DNA of 64,000 nucleotides from CAYPPG01 sp964412555 (GCA_964412555.1 CAYPPG010000019.1:49564-113563), one strand, 5' to 3'. Shown: positions 50,858 to 59,924, counted from the first letter of the stretch. Notes: generated from the letters alone by a model not told the origin. Translations and numbers: made by a program.

Positions 50858-51634
50858 TTGATCATTAACTCAATATGGTTTAGATTATTCGGCCAAGATG
50901 CCAGCCATGCCATTGCCGAAATCGTCATATTATGGTTGATTTTGTACATGGCCCTCAAAACCATTCGTGGGACAAGGGCCATGCAGATTATTTATTTCTT
51001 CGCTTTTTTGCTTTTTTTTACCTCCATATGCAAAGAACTCAATTTATTGACTGTATATTGGTTTCTCACCACCGCACAATTACCAATTTTCGTGGGATTG
51101 GTTATCTTGTATGCCCCAGAATTGAGACGAGCGGTTTCCGAGTTAACCCAGCAACCTTTATTCAGGCGAACCCGAAAAAAAGATGATCCAACTGTTGCAG
51201 AGGTTGCGAAAGCCGCTCAAGTTCTGTCCCGCCGCCATATCGGCGCGCTAATCGTTTTTGAACGGTTGACCAATTTGCAAGGATTCATCGACACTGGAAT
51301 TCCGATGGACAGCCAAGTGTCTTCTGAGTTACTGATTTCCATCTTTTCTCCTCTTACACCTCTCCATGACGGCGCTGTCATTATTCGTGAGGGGCGTGTC
51401 GCTGCTGCCGCCTGTTTGCTTCCGTTGAGCCAACGGGAAGAAATTGATTCCAGCCTTGGTATGAGACATCGAGCTGCTTTAGGACTGGCCGAAGAAACGG
51501 ACGCCGTGACTGTCGTTGTCTCGGAAGAAACCGGAGCCGTGTCTATTGCGATTAACAGCCGGTTTACACGAGAGTTGGAACACCCTCGATTCCAATACAT
51601 CTTGGGCAAATTAGTGCAAGGGGGTGGAAGATGA
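50858..51634 (+). CDS. cdaA: Diadenylate cyclase CdaA (DisA_N domain)
   Basis: 258 residues. Makes cyclic di-AMP from two ATP. Three N-terminal transmembrane helices (IVILWLILYMAL, MQIIYFFAFLLFF, PIFVGLVILYAP), then the DAC domain with PLHDGAVII (D-G-A motif) and SLGMRHRAALGLAEE (R-H-R motif). No ATG or GTG is available in frame; TTG 50858 lies only one base after GGGAGG, whereas ATT 50864 is 7 bases from it, so the true start codon is uncertain by two residues. It overlaps cdaR by 4 bases, the conserved CdaA-CdaR pairing; glmM is absent here. Confidence 0.95.
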   Translation: MIINSIWFRLFGQDASHAIAEIVILWLILYMALKTIRGTRAMQIIYFFAFLLFFTSICKELNLLTVYWFLTTAQLPIFVGLVILYAPELRRAVSELTQQPLFRRTRKKDDPTVAEVAKAAQVLSRRHIGALIVFERLTNLQGFIDTGIPMDSQVSSELLISIFSPLTPLHDGAVIIREGRVAAAACLLPLSQREEIDSSLGMRHRAALGLAEETDAVTVVVSEETGAVSIAINSRFTRELEHPRFQYILGKLVQGGGR

Positions 51635-52419
51635 GAAAGAGTTTTACAGAAAATCTTGGTCTCAAAATATTTGCGCTTCTTCTTGCCGTGGGAATTGTAT
51701 GGATTAAAGCTCAAGAAAAAATCAACCGGCGTAATTTATCCGATATCCAGATTGTTGTCGAAAATGCGCCGGATAACTTATATTTACCTAACGAGCCGTG
51801 GATCTTGCCGACGGTGAAAGTAACCATTCAAGGTCCGAGAAATACAATTGAATTCGTGCGGCCCAATCAGTTTTCCTTTCACATTGATTTGAACAAAGTA
51901 ACATTGCCTTTGGATGGTTCTTCTGTCAATGTAATTCTAACGAAAGAAATGTTCCGAACCAATTTGTATGTAGAGGATCAAATGCGTATCTCCATTGTGG
52001 AGGATTCGATTTATCCTTCTCAAGTTACTTTCACCATCTTGCCCTGGAATATCGAAGAGGAAAAACCTCCACTTACTGAATTCAAATCCACTGAAAATCG
52101 GAATGTCATTCCTCTTCTTCGGGCTGAAAAGCAGGTCTCCGTTGTTGTTCCACGCTACGGAACTTCCCCGAGTGATGTTGTGGTGAACAATCTGTCTCCT
52201 GAACCGAAGCATATCAGGGTGACTGGGGCCATGGAAGCGATACAACAGATTCAATCGGTCTCTACGACAATTCTGGATTTGAGTATGATCTCCACTGACA
52301 CGAAACCCGTCTTTTTACACTTACAAGGACTCGGAAAAGGCTTTGGAATCTGGCCGGTTCAGGATAATATCCAAGGTGCAACCGTTTATTATGAAATAAG
52401 CAAAAAGAAAAGGAAATAG
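51631..52419 (+). CDS. cdaR: YbbR-domain protein (CdaR), regulator of CdaA
   Basis: 262 residues. An N-terminal transmembrane helix (LGLKIFALLLAVGIVWI) anchors tandem YbbR domains outside the cytoplasm: IQIVVENAPDNLYLPNEP and repeated V-x-V-x-x-G motifs (TVKVTIQGPRN, HIRVTGAMEAI). In Firmicutes CdaR binds CdaA and tunes c-di-AMP production. ATG 51631 overlaps the cdaA stop by 4 bases (ATGA), so translation is coupled. The tail is Lys-rich. Confidence 0.93.
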   Translation: MRKSFTENLGLKIFALLLAVGIVWIKAQEKINRRNLSDIQIVVENAPDNLYLPNEPWILPTVKVTIQGPRNTIEFVRPNQFSFHIDLNKVTLPLDGSSVNVILTKEMFRTNLYVEDQMRISIVEDSIYPSQVTFTILPWNIEEEKPPLTEFKSTENRNVIPLLRAEKQVSVVVPRYGTSPSDVVVNNLSPEPKHIRVTGAMEAIQQIQSVSTTILDLSMISTDTKPVFLHLQGLGKGFGIWPVQDNIQGATVYYEISKKKRK

Positions 52420-52422
52420 ATC

Positions 52423-53154
52423 ATGCCGAAACTTTCTGTCAACATCGATCATGTTGCCACTCTCCGGCAATCCAGAAACACAGCCTATCCGGATCCTATT
52501 GATGCGGCTGTTTTGGCACAATTAGGCGGAACGGATGGAATCACTGTCCACCCGCGGGAAGACCGGCGCCATATTCAGGACCGAGATGTCCATATTTTGA
52601 AACAAATATTACAAATACCTCTTACGCTTGAGATGGCTTTGACGGATGAAATGACCGATTTGGCATTAGAAATCAAACCGTATGCCTGCACCTTGGTACC
52701 GGAATTGCGGGAAGAGAAAACTACGGAAAGCGGCTTGACTGTCCTAGGCCGAGAGAACCATTTACAACCCAATATTCGCCGTTTATTGGATGCAGGGATT
52801 CTCGTCAGTATATTCATCGATGCGGATGTCGATCAAATATCGGCAGCGCATTCATTGGATGTGCAATTTGTGGAAATTCATACGGGTCCGTATTCATTGG
52901 CATCCAGCACAATAGAAGAAGACGAACAGTTTAAAATCGTCGTTCGGGCTGCTGAGCATGCCAAAGGACTTGGTCTTAACGTCAACGCCGGTCATGGACT
53001 CCATTATCACAACACCACCCGTATCGCGGCCTTACCAATCATTGATTGGCTCCATACCGGACATAGCATCATCTCATATGCCGTACTGGTGGGGATGGAA
53101 AGAGCGGTTCGCGAGATGCAAGATATCATTCGCCGTTCGGCGAGGAAATATTAG
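52423..53154 (+). CDS. pdxJ: Pyridoxine 5'-phosphate synthase
   Basis: 243 residues, family length. Condenses 1-deoxyxylulose 5-phosphate with 3-amino-1-hydroxyacetone 1-phosphate in vitamin B6 synthesis. Signatures: LSVNIDHVATLRQSR, DGITVHPREDRRHI, FIDADVDQI, VEIHTGPYS and LNVNAGHGLHYHN. Starts 3 bases after the cdaR stop, with AAGGAAA as ribosome binding site. Confidence 0.97.
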   Translation: MPKLSVNIDHVATLRQSRNTAYPDPIDAAVLAQLGGTDGITVHPREDRRHIQDRDVHILKQILQIPLTLEMALTDEMTDLALEIKPYACTLVPELREEKTTESGLTVLGRENHLQPNIRRLLDAGILVSIFIDADVDQISAAHSLDVQFVEIHTGPYSLASSTIEEDEQFKIVVRAAEHAKGLGLNVNAGHGLHYHNTTRIAALPIIDWLHTGHSIISYAVLVGMERAVREMQDIIRRSARKY

Positions 53155-53176
53155 TATACATCCTTCTTATTACACT

Positions 53177-53836
53177 ATGAAAAATGAAATCATCCCGTCC
53201 TTTTTATCGGCGCCTTTTTACTGTTTGAACGAAGTGGTCCAAAGATTGGAAGAAGCCGGAGTCAAAACGTTTCATTACGATGTGATGGACGGTCATTTTG
53301 TTCCCAATTTGACAGTGGGGCCGATCATCATCAAAAGTTTCGAAAATCGCTTACGTGGACAATTCGATGTTCATCTCATGGTAACCAATCCGGAAATCCA
53401 AATCGAATGGTTCGATTTTCCCACTGTCCGGAGTATTACTATTCATATCGAAACATCGAAAAATATGGATCATAATTTACAGAAAATTCGGAAACTCGGG
53501 AAACAAACAGGCATGACGTTGAATCCTCCGACGGATCAGCTTTTGTTGGAACCATTTTTGGAACAGGTGGATCGAGTACTCGTCATGCTTGTCCATCCCG
53601 GTTTTGGTGGTCAAACACTCATCATGGACATGCTGCCACGGGTCGAGTATTTTGCCAAAAGGCGCGATGAATTAGGATTGAACTATATTATTCAAGTGGA
53701 CGGTGGAATCAACAAGGATACGATCCGATTGGCCCGTGATGCCGGCGCAGATGAGATTGTTTCTGGGAATGCGATTTTTTGTGAAAAGGATTATGTTCAA
53801 GCATACAACGATTTGTATCAAACCCTTAAAATGTAG
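53177..53836 (+). CDS. rpe: Ribulose-phosphate 3-epimerase
   Basis: 219 residues. Interconverts ribulose 5-phosphate and xylulose 5-phosphate in the pentose phosphate pathway. TIM-barrel motifs: IPSFLSAPF, YDVMDGHFVPNLTVGP (metal-binding His/Asp), FDVHLMV, VLVMLVHPGFGGQ and VDGGINKDT. The frame continues upstream into pdxJ, but the family start is ATG 53177; no Shine-Dalgarno is visible, so it may depend on coupling to pdxJ 22 bases upstream. Its stop abuts that of the convergent gene. Confidence 0.95.
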   Translation: MKNEIIPSFLSAPFYCLNEVVQRLEEAGVKTFHYDVMDGHFVPNLTVGPIIIKSFENRLRGQFDVHLMVTNPEIQIEWFDFPTVRSITIHIETSKNMDHNLQKIRKLGKQTGMTLNPPTDQLLLEPFLEQVDRVLVMLVHPGFGGQTLIMDMLPRVEYFAKRRDELGLNYIIQVDGGINKDTIRLARDAGADEIVSGNAIFCEKDYVQAYNDLYQTLKM

Positions 53837-54451
53837 TTATCCCAATTCAATTTCAGGATCGTTTTCATAGGCAGAACCGAGATGGCAAAGATGATTCAAC
53901 ACTTCAGCGAATAATTCAAATAAGTGGCTGAGTTGATCCAAATCGGTAATTTCCCCATCAATCAAGCAATACAGCTCATCCACTCCTTCCGGAAATGAAT
54001 CGTGAAACCACCCTTCATCATCTTTGATCATTAAATGAATATTCGGATGTGGTTCAATCAGCCGGCGAATTCGCTTGCTGAAAAATAAGGCTTTGACTTT
54101 CGCTTCGTCATTCGATTGAATGATATAATGATTGTCGAATTCCGGATAACCAATTTGGATGTCCTGCATCCCTAACATTTTTTCAATTTTGCTGATCAAT
54201 CCTTCATGATAAACTTCGAATCGGAATCCATCTTTATTCACGTAGGGCGCACGAAGACGCGTGTAAACATGCTGATCGTGCTGTGTATGAAAAATATACG
54301 TATCGAGAGTGACTGTCCAGTCATCGACTTTAGCAACGACTTTGCCTCCTTTCCACGTTTTTCCCTCTATAAATTCTCCACCAATTTCTTCACTTAACTG
54401 CCGCCAAATTTCATCTTTGCTGGATCGAAAAATCGGTTTCAATAAGGCCAT
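53837..54451 (-). CDS. Unknown cytosolic protein with acidic C-terminus
   Basis: 204 residues, no signal peptide or membrane segment. The middle has FRFEVYHEGLISKIEKMLGMQDIQIGYPEFDNHYIIQ-type features: the G-M-Q-D-I-x-I-G-x-P-E-F-D motif and S-N-D-E-A-K-V, which I have seen in uncharacterised proteins of Planctomycetes and Bacteroidetes (DUF3137-like in feel). D-E-G-W-F and F-P-E-G-V-D-E-L-Y follow. No function can be proposed. GGAGGT lies before ATG 54451. The spacer 54452-54671 shows nothing. Confidence 0.75.
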   Translation of the reverse strand: MALLKPIFRSSKDEIWRQLSEEIGGEFIEGKTWKGGKVVAKVDDWTVTLDTYIFHTQHDQHVYTRLRAPYVNKDGFRFEVYHEGLISKIEKMLGMQDIQIGYPEFDNHYIIQSNDEAKVKALFFSKRIRRLIEPHPNIHLMIKDDEGWFHDSFPEGVDELYCLIDGEITDLDQLSHLFELFAEVLNHLCHLGSAYENDPEIELG

Positions 54452-54671
54452 ATTGTTCTACCTCCAATCGAGCGTGGCGTGGAAATGGATATCGATTCCC
54501 TTGCTGCGCAATCGTACCTTTCATCTTTAGATTGTTTGCAAAATGGGTAAGTCACATGTTGTGGATATTGTTACCAGTAAGTTATGAATTGTAAACAGAA
54601 GTAAGAGTAAAATAGTTCATATGAAGTCATATCGAAAAGGTGATTATGATACACGAGGAATGATGACTTTT

Positions 54672-56237
54672 CTATTTATGCGAGTAAAAACGATAGGCTG
54701 GGGAACCATCAGGATAATCAATCGTCTTCATCGGCGTGCCTCCGGTAATCTCATCCGCTTTGCAAACGATCAAATTTCGGCCGGGAGCCAGAAAATACCA
54801 TTGCGCAATATTCTCATAGCGTTCAAATTCCTGATGGCGAAAATCACGATAAATCGGCACATAGTGATAGAAAGGAATGATATATTTCGGGAAATCGCTT
54901 CCATCAAAAGGAGACACCGGCCGGCCGGAAAACACCGCGAGATAAATCGGATGTAAACGAACGTTGGGGGATACAACGATTTTTTCATATTTTTGCTTGT
55001 TGGTTTCCGTATATTCTACGACTTCTCGAATCCCATCCTGAAAATCAGGTGCAGAATACACTGGTGCTTTTACGGCATAATTGTACCCAATGAAACCTGC
55101 GTTTATCACAATCACAACCGCAATTCCGGCATGGACGTATCTTCGTATCGTATGATTCGTTAGTAATTCCGAGAGATGGAGGATACCGATTGCGCCGATG
55201 ATCTCCAGAATCGGCATCCCACAAGCCGACCGAAGGGAATTCGGCATACTGTATAGAGAATAACGATCATAAGTCATGCTGGAAGGAATTGAGAAGAGGA
55301 AAAACCAAAGCAAGAAAAATATTGAGACTTTATCCCGTTTCACAAAGAGAATCATCAAACCAACGATAAAAAAAGGAAACAATGCTGCCAGTCCAACACC
55401 ACCCGCCATCGCCTGTAGAGGATTGGGATCCCCGGTAAAAAAAAGAAACATGGGCGATAAATGCAGTACATAATGCCGGAAGAAGAGAATCCACCCATTT
55501 TCTTGTTCAAAAACGGAAAGAAACATCCATCGAGCCTGCATGGCATGATAGTGCTCGATCAAAGACCACACATAAGGAGTAAGCATAATCCCAAAAAGCA
55601 TAAGACAGCCGATGGTCTGTTTCGCATACTGTTTTAAATCCTGAAAATAGAGGCAACAAAGAGAAAGAACCATCATGGGAATGAATACTCTCGCTGTTGG
55701 GTATGCGTAAAAAGTCAAGGCGAAACAAAAGGTTGATCCTGCTAAATCCCAGAATTGCTTACGATTTGACCAACGGAAAAAAAAGAAAAGAGCAGCGAGT
55801 TGTAAAGGGATGAGTAGGATGACTTCCCACCCGATTCGGCTGAAATGAATATTCCACGGTGAAAGAGAGACTAAAGCCGCACAAATCAATCCCGCTTGCT
55901 TCCCAGATACTTCTTTGAGAAGAAAAAAGGAAAATAGAATCGAAAGAGTTCCTAGAATGGCGGACGGGACTCGAACCGTATAAAAATTCACTCCAAATGT
56001 AGAGGAGAAAAGTCCGGCAAAATAGATATACAAAGGCGGGCTGTATTCACCGGATTGTTGGAAAAATAAAGGCCAGGGATTTCCGTGATGGTCTTTGCCG
56101 GTTCGATAAACGCATGCTCCATCATACGCCTTGAGAAGCTCGTCTGAATTCAATGCAGGTGGCATAGAATCCAGCCCGACAGTGCGAATGATAAATCCGA
56201 ATATCAGAAGGATAAAAAGCAAACGGGGAACTTGCAT
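54672..56237 (-). CDS. GT39/ArnT-like membrane glycosyltransferase
   Basis: 521 residues. The first loop after helix 1 contains PPALNSDELLKAYDGACVYRTG and GEYSPPLYIYFAGLFSSTFG, the catalytic Asp-Glu and Pro-Tyr pattern of protein-O-mannosyltransferase/ArnT-type GT-C enzymes; RVPSAILGTLSILFSFFLLK and about ten further helices follow, then a soluble C-terminal domain. It would transfer a sugar from a polyprenyl-phosphate carrier at the periplasmic face. The frame extends to 56285, but that start would overlap the small Pmp3 gene; ATG 56237 has GGGAGAG upstream and is preferred. Confidence 0.85.
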   Translation of the reverse strand: MQVPRLLFILLIFGFIIRTVGLDSMPPALNSDELLKAYDGACVYRTGKDHHGNPWPLFFQQSGEYSPPLYIYFAGLFSSTFGVNFYTVRVPSAILGTLSILFSFFLLKEVSGKQAGLICAALVSLSPWNIHFSRIGWEVILLIPLQLAALFFFFRWSNRKQFWDLAGSTFCFALTFYAYPTARVFIPMMVLSLCCLYFQDLKQYAKQTIGCLMLFGIMLTPYVWSLIEHYHAMQARWMFLSVFEQENGWILFFRHYVLHLSPMFLFFTGDPNPLQAMAGGVGLAALFPFFIVGLMILFVKRDKVSIFFLLWFFLFSIPSSMTYDRYSLYSMPNSLRSACGMPILEIIGAIGILHLSELLTNHTIRRYVHAGIAVVIVINAGFIGYNYAVKAPVYSAPDFQDGIREVVEYTETNKQKYEKIVVSPNVRLHPIYLAVFSGRPVSPFDGSDFPKYIIPFYHYVPIYRDFRHQEFERYENIAQWYFLAPGRNLIVCKADEITGGTPMKTIDYPDGSPAYRFYSHK

Positions 56238-56260
56238 CCCAAATACTCTCCCGCCATCGT

Positions 56261-56437
56261 TTATTGTTTTGCAACAATTACCCACACAGCATGAATAATA
56301 CCTGGAACATAGCCGAAAATGGTAAGCAGAATATTGAGCCAGAAATGGATACCAATCCCGACTTGCATGAAAACCCCGACCGGAGGAAGCACGATGGCTA
56401 ACAAAATTCGAATCACATCTTTTGTAGATTCTTTCAC
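56261..56437 (-). CDS. Pmp3/YqaE-family small membrane protein
   Basis: 58 residues, too short for routine ORF lists. Two hydrophobic helices with the family pattern D-V-I-R-I-L-L-A-I-V-L-P-P-V-G-V-F, Q-V-G-I-G-I-H-F-W-L-N-I-L-L-T-I, F-G-Y-V-P-G-I-I-H-A-V-W. GTG start at 56437 with AAGGAG 9 bases upstream; stop TAA at 56261-56263. Homologues in yeast, plants and bacteria are stress-linked proteolipids affecting membrane potential and cation sensitivity. It lies immediately upstream of the GT39-like gene and may be co-transcribed. Confidence 0.9.
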   Translation of the reverse strand: MKESTKDVIRILLAIVLPPVGVFMQVGIGIHFWLNILLTIFGYVPGIIHAVWVIVAKQ

Positions 56438-56647
56438 CAGTTATCTCTCCTTGGCTTTGAGTTCAATCACGCCTATAGGATAGTATTTCTTTTGCAATGA
56501 ACAACTTGAATCGATAAAAAAAACAGATTGTATGACTATTTTACCAAAACGGCAGCGGAGAACTTGATTTTTCTGCAAAACTTATTAAACCTTACTTTCT
56601 TGAGCCTTTCCCTTCAGAGACTGAAGCATATCAAATTGGAGGATTCA

Positions 56648-57727
56648 ATGAAAACGTATAAAATCGCCGCAATCGGTGGGGATGGAACCGGCCCCGAAGT
56701 CCTGCAAGAAGGATTGAAAGTTCTGAAAGTTTTGGAAGATAAATGCGGATTCAAATGTGAAATCACCAATTACGATTTCGGTGGCGATCGCTACATTGCA
56801 ACCGGTGAAGTGCTGCCTGACAGCGCGGCCGAAGAATTAAAACAATTTCACTCGATTTTTCTGGGAGCAATCGGTCATCCTGATGTCAAACCCGGGATAT
56901 TGGAAAAGGGGATACTTCTCCGTGTTCGATTCGAATTGGATCAATACATCAATCTTCGACCGGTCAAACTCTATCCCGGAGTATGGACACCGGTAAAAGA
57001 TAAAGGCCCTGAAGATATTGATTTCGTCGTCGTACGGGAAAACTCGGCTGGTATATACACCGGCGGTGGTGGATTGATCAAAAAAGATACCCCCAACGAA
57101 GTGGCGATCCAGGAAATGGTCTACACACGCTTCGAGGTTGATCGTTGTTTGAAATATGCTTTCGAGTATACCAAAAAGAGAAATAAGAATAATACCTTGA
57201 CATTGAGTGGAAAGACCAATGTATTGACTTATGTCTTCGATCTTTGGGAACGCGCTTTTCATGAAATGGGGAAAAAGAACTATCCCGAAATCAAACGCGA
57301 TTACGCTCACGTCGATGCCACAACTATGTGGATGGTCAAAAATCCGGAATGGTTTGATGTGATTGTGACCGGCAATATGTTCGGAGATATCATTACTGAT
57401 TTGGGAGCGATGGTGCAAGGCGGAATGGGGGTCGCCGCCGGTGGAAACATCAATCCGGAAGGCACTTCGATGTTTGAACCGATTGGCGGATCCGCTCCGA
57501 AATATACCGGCCAGAACGTCATCAATCCTATCGCCTGTATCTGTGCGGGACAAATGATGCTGGAGCATATGGGAGAAGACAAAGCCGCCCAAATGTTGGA
57601 CAAAGCCGTGTCTGATTTTCTGGGAAGCGGGAAACTCCCCGGTCTTGGTGTAAGCGATATCAAAAAGGCGGGAATGTCAACGACAAAAATTGGCGATGAC
57701 ATCGCCCAGCGCGTTCAAGACATGTAA
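56648..57727 (+). CDS. leuB: 3-isopropylmalate dehydrogenase-type decarboxylating dehydrogenase
   Basis: 359 residues. NAD-dependent oxidative decarboxylation in leucine synthesis. Beta-decarboxylating dehydrogenase motifs: IGGDGTGPEV, LRVRFELDQYINLRPVKLYP (substrate Arg residues), VVVRENSAGIYTG, TLSGKTNVL, and the metal-binding GNMFGDIITDLGA with PIGGSAPKYTG. Overall the sequence resembles LeuB of Planctomycetes-type bacteria more than isocitrate or tartrate dehydrogenases, though the enzymes are close. ATG 56648 follows GGAGG; the upstream extension of the frame is discarded. No other leu gene is nearby. A strong terminator follows. Confidence 0.9.
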   Translation: MKTYKIAAIGGDGTGPEVLQEGLKVLKVLEDKCGFKCEITNYDFGGDRYIATGEVLPDSAAEELKQFHSIFLGAIGHPDVKPGILEKGILLRVRFELDQYINLRPVKLYPGVWTPVKDKGPEDIDFVVVRENSAGIYTGGGGLIKKDTPNEVAIQEMVYTRFEVDRCLKYAFEYTKKRNKNNTLTLSGKTNVLTYVFDLWERAFHEMGKKNYPEIKRDYAHVDATTMWMVKNPEWFDVIVTGNMFGDIITDLGAMVQGGMGVAAGGNINPEGTSMFEPIGGSAPKYTGQNVINPIACICAGQMMLEHMGEDKAAQMLDKAVSDFLGSGKLPGLGVSDIKKAGMSTTKIGDDIAQRVQDM

Positions 57728-57759
57728 CCAATGCGGTTTCCAATGAATAACGGCAAACA

Positions 57760-57788
57760 AAAGGGGTGATGTGCTCACCCCTTTTTTT
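57760..57788 (+). terminator. Rho-independent terminator of leuB
   Basis: AAAGGGGTGA / TCACCCCTTT, a 10-bp perfect stem with a 5-base loop, followed by a T run to 57788. Confidence 0.93.
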
Positions 57789-57831
57789 ATTGTATGATCC
57801 AGTTGATCTGCTGTCTGGAAATGAAATCCGT

Positions 57832-59394
57832 TTAAACAAAGAAGATGAAGGTAATGATCACGAAGATGGGAATGAGAATGGTACAGGCATATTTAAACAT
57901 ATACCCGAAGAAACTCGGCATGGGGGTTCCCGCTTCTTCCGCAATAGAACGCACCATAAAGTTTGGAGCATTCCCAATGTACGTGCAGGCGCCGAAAAAG
58001 ACTGCGCCGGCGGAAATGGCTTTCAAATAAATCTCATTATTCGCAATCAATTGAGGAACTGCTTCTGGTTCCGGTATCCCCGCATAGAATTTTCCAAGCG
58101 CACTGCTGAAGAAAGTCAAATACGTGGGAGCATTGTCGAGGAAACTCGACAGAATTCCGGTAATCCAGAAATAATGAACCGGTTGTTGAACGGTTTCCAG
58201 CAATATCGCCGCCGCTCCCTTTTCTCCGGCTTTCAAAATCGCCAGGCATGGAATCATTGTCATGAAAATTCCGGCAAACAGATAGGCGACTTCTTTAATG
58301 GGAAACCATGTAAATTCGTTGTCGGCTCGTAATTTTCTGGGAGTACATACGAGAGATAGGATTCCCATGAGAACTAAAATCCCATCTCGCACCGTATCCT
58401 GGACAGAGCGGTGAACGCCGAGAATCGTCATGCTCCCCATCTCCACAAGTCCGCTCATCAACACCCCAGCGACGACTCCCACAAGAAATAAAAAGTTATA
58501 AGCGCCCATTAAGCGAAGAGGTTCTTTCTCTTCGGTGGGTGGTTGCACTCCTTCCCGGTTATACATAAATAAATCGATGACATAGTAAAGAGCCAGAAGA
58601 ATAAAGACACAAACCAGCATGTGCGGTAAGAGGTTGAATGTCCAGAAAAACGGCACGCCGTGCAAGAAACCCAGAAAGAGCGGGGGATCGCCAAGCGGAG
58701 TGAGAGATCCGCCGATATTGGCAACCAGAAAGATAAAAAAGCAAACCATAAAGGTGGTATTTTTTCGAAATTTATTGGCTCGTAGAAAGGGGCGGATCAA
58801 TAACATCGCGGCGCCGGTCGTTCCCATCCAGGACGCGAGAATCGTCCCGATCAACAACATTCCCGTATTCACTACCGGTGTGCCAACCAACGTTCCCCGC
58901 AATAAAATCCCCCCGGAGACAGTATAGAGCGACCAGAGAAGAATAATAAAAGGAATATAATCCAAAATGTAAATATGCAAAATTTCATGAACAGCCGTTT
59001 CTCCGTAGATAATCAGAAACGGGATGGCGAGAATGGCCGCCCACAAAGCCGATATTTTCGGAAAATGATGATGCCAAAAGTGGGGAGCGAATAGAGGGAA
59101 TAAGGCGATGGAGAGTAAAATCCCAATAAATGGGATAGTCGACCACAAGGGCAAATGTTCTCCGATCGAAGGATGCCCTTCGTGAGTTTCATGCTCCGGA
59201 GAATGCGAGGCGCCCGCATCCTCATGAACTTCAGTGTCATGCGGTTCCGAAGATGCTGTTGAATCACTTTGCGTTTGTTGAGCTGCAGTCGAATTGGAGA
59301 CCGTTTGATGTTCTGCTTCTATATTTTGACTGAAGCACACATTCATCCAACCAATCAAGAAACATCCAATAAGAAAAGAATTTTTCATATTCAT
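57832..59394 (-). CDS. NhaD-type sodium:proton antiporter with acidic/His-rich N-terminus
   Basis: 520 residues. A signal-peptide-like start (FLIGCFLIGWMNVCFSQ) precedes about 60 residues rich in Glu, His, Ser and Thr (SSEPHDTEVHEDAGASHSPE, then HETHEGH), then a CitMHS/NhaD-type transporter: FLVANIGGSLTPLGDPPLFL, DNAPTYLTFFSSALG and YIGNAPNFMVRSIAEE are hallmark segments. Expected role: Na+ export in exchange for protons. ATG 59394 lies 9 bases after GAAGGG; ATG 59403 is too close and ATG 59388 is also possible. Confidence 0.88.
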   Translation of the reverse strand: MNMKNSFLIGCFLIGWMNVCFSQNIEAEHQTVSNSTAAQQTQSDSTASSEPHDTEVHEDAGASHSPEHETHEGHPSIGEHLPLWSTIPFIGILLSIALFPLFAPHFWHHHFPKISALWAAILAIPFLIIYGETAVHEILHIYILDYIPFIILLWSLYTVSGGILLRGTLVGTPVVNTGMLLIGTILASWMGTTGAAMLLIRPFLRANKFRKNTTFMVCFFIFLVANIGGSLTPLGDPPLFLGFLHGVPFFWTFNLLPHMLVCVFILLALYYVIDLFMYNREGVQPPTEEKEPLRLMGAYNFLFLVGVVAGVLMSGLVEMGSMTILGVHRSVQDTVRDGILVLMGILSLVCTPRKLRADNEFTWFPIKEVAYLFAGIFMTMIPCLAILKAGEKGAAAILLETVQQPVHYFWITGILSSFLDNAPTYLTFFSSALGKFYAGIPEPEAVPQLIANNEIYLKAISAGAVFFGACTYIGNAPNFMVRSIAEEAGTPMPSFFGYMFKYACTILIPIFVIITFIFFV

Positions 59395-59784
59395 GGGATA
59401 CATCCCTTCGTGAGAATTTGTCTATAAAAAAAATTTCAATTGAAAAGGATTATTTTTCTCTTGGATTTGTCTATATCTCACTTTCGATCAAGACAGAAAA
59501 AACACATTCCACAGTACAAATCGAAAATAATCCTATTTCTTGCTCCCGAAAATTCAAGGAATGCAGAAATCGTAGACTTATTATAATTCAACGAAACGGT
59601 CAAAAGAATATGGGGTTAAAAGCACCCTTTTCTTTAGAGTTCCATCCCCATAGCAAGCAGGGAACGGTAAGGGAAAAGTATGAATATCTCTACAATACCA
59701 TAATTGAATCGTATAGTCTTTGTTGCTTCCCTAAGAGAGAACGGTAGATAAAACAAAAAAATGTAACAGAACATGTAAAGAGTG

Positions 59785-59812
59785 TTGACTTTTCAACGTA
59801 GAGAGGTATTAT
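59785..59812 (+). promoter_or_regulatory. Probable promoter upstream of secE
   Basis: TTGACT (59785-59790), 16-base spacer, TATTAT (59807-59812); transcription would start near 59819. The stretch 59404-59784 upstream (381 bases) holds no gene I can support: no tRNA, and the one open frame in it (59418-59747) has no ribosome binding site or recognisable sequence. Confidence 0.55.
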
Positions 59813-59817
59813 TATGC

Positions 59818-59843
59818 AAGCCCCTGAGTGTGGGGGTTTTTTT
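59818..59843 (+). terminator. Terminator-like hairpin at the secE leader
   Basis: AAGCCCC (59818-59824) pairs with GGGGTTT (59833-59839, one G-U pair), followed by T to 59843. It sits at or just after the predicted transcription start of the secE-nusG-rplKA operon, so it is either the end of an upstream transcript or an attenuator-like 5' hairpin. Confidence 0.55.
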
Positions 59844-59924
59844 GTGTATTCGGTATCTTTAATTCGACACACTACCGTTCCCAACATTCAAGAAGAAATC
59901 GTATTATTTCAAGAGGTTAAATTC

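Noticed and set aside
52958..53176. 73-residue N-terminal extension of ribulose-phosphate epimerase
   Set aside because: It overlaps pdxJ in another frame and precedes the conserved family start at 53177.
59418..59747. 109-residue open frame between the antiporter and secE
   Set aside because: No ribosome binding site, no recognisable pattern, and composition like random AT-rich sequence.
59404..59800. A tRNA or small RNA gene upstream of secE, as often seen in other genomes
   Set aside because: No cloverleaf, no T-arm consensus and no CCA-like end could be found.
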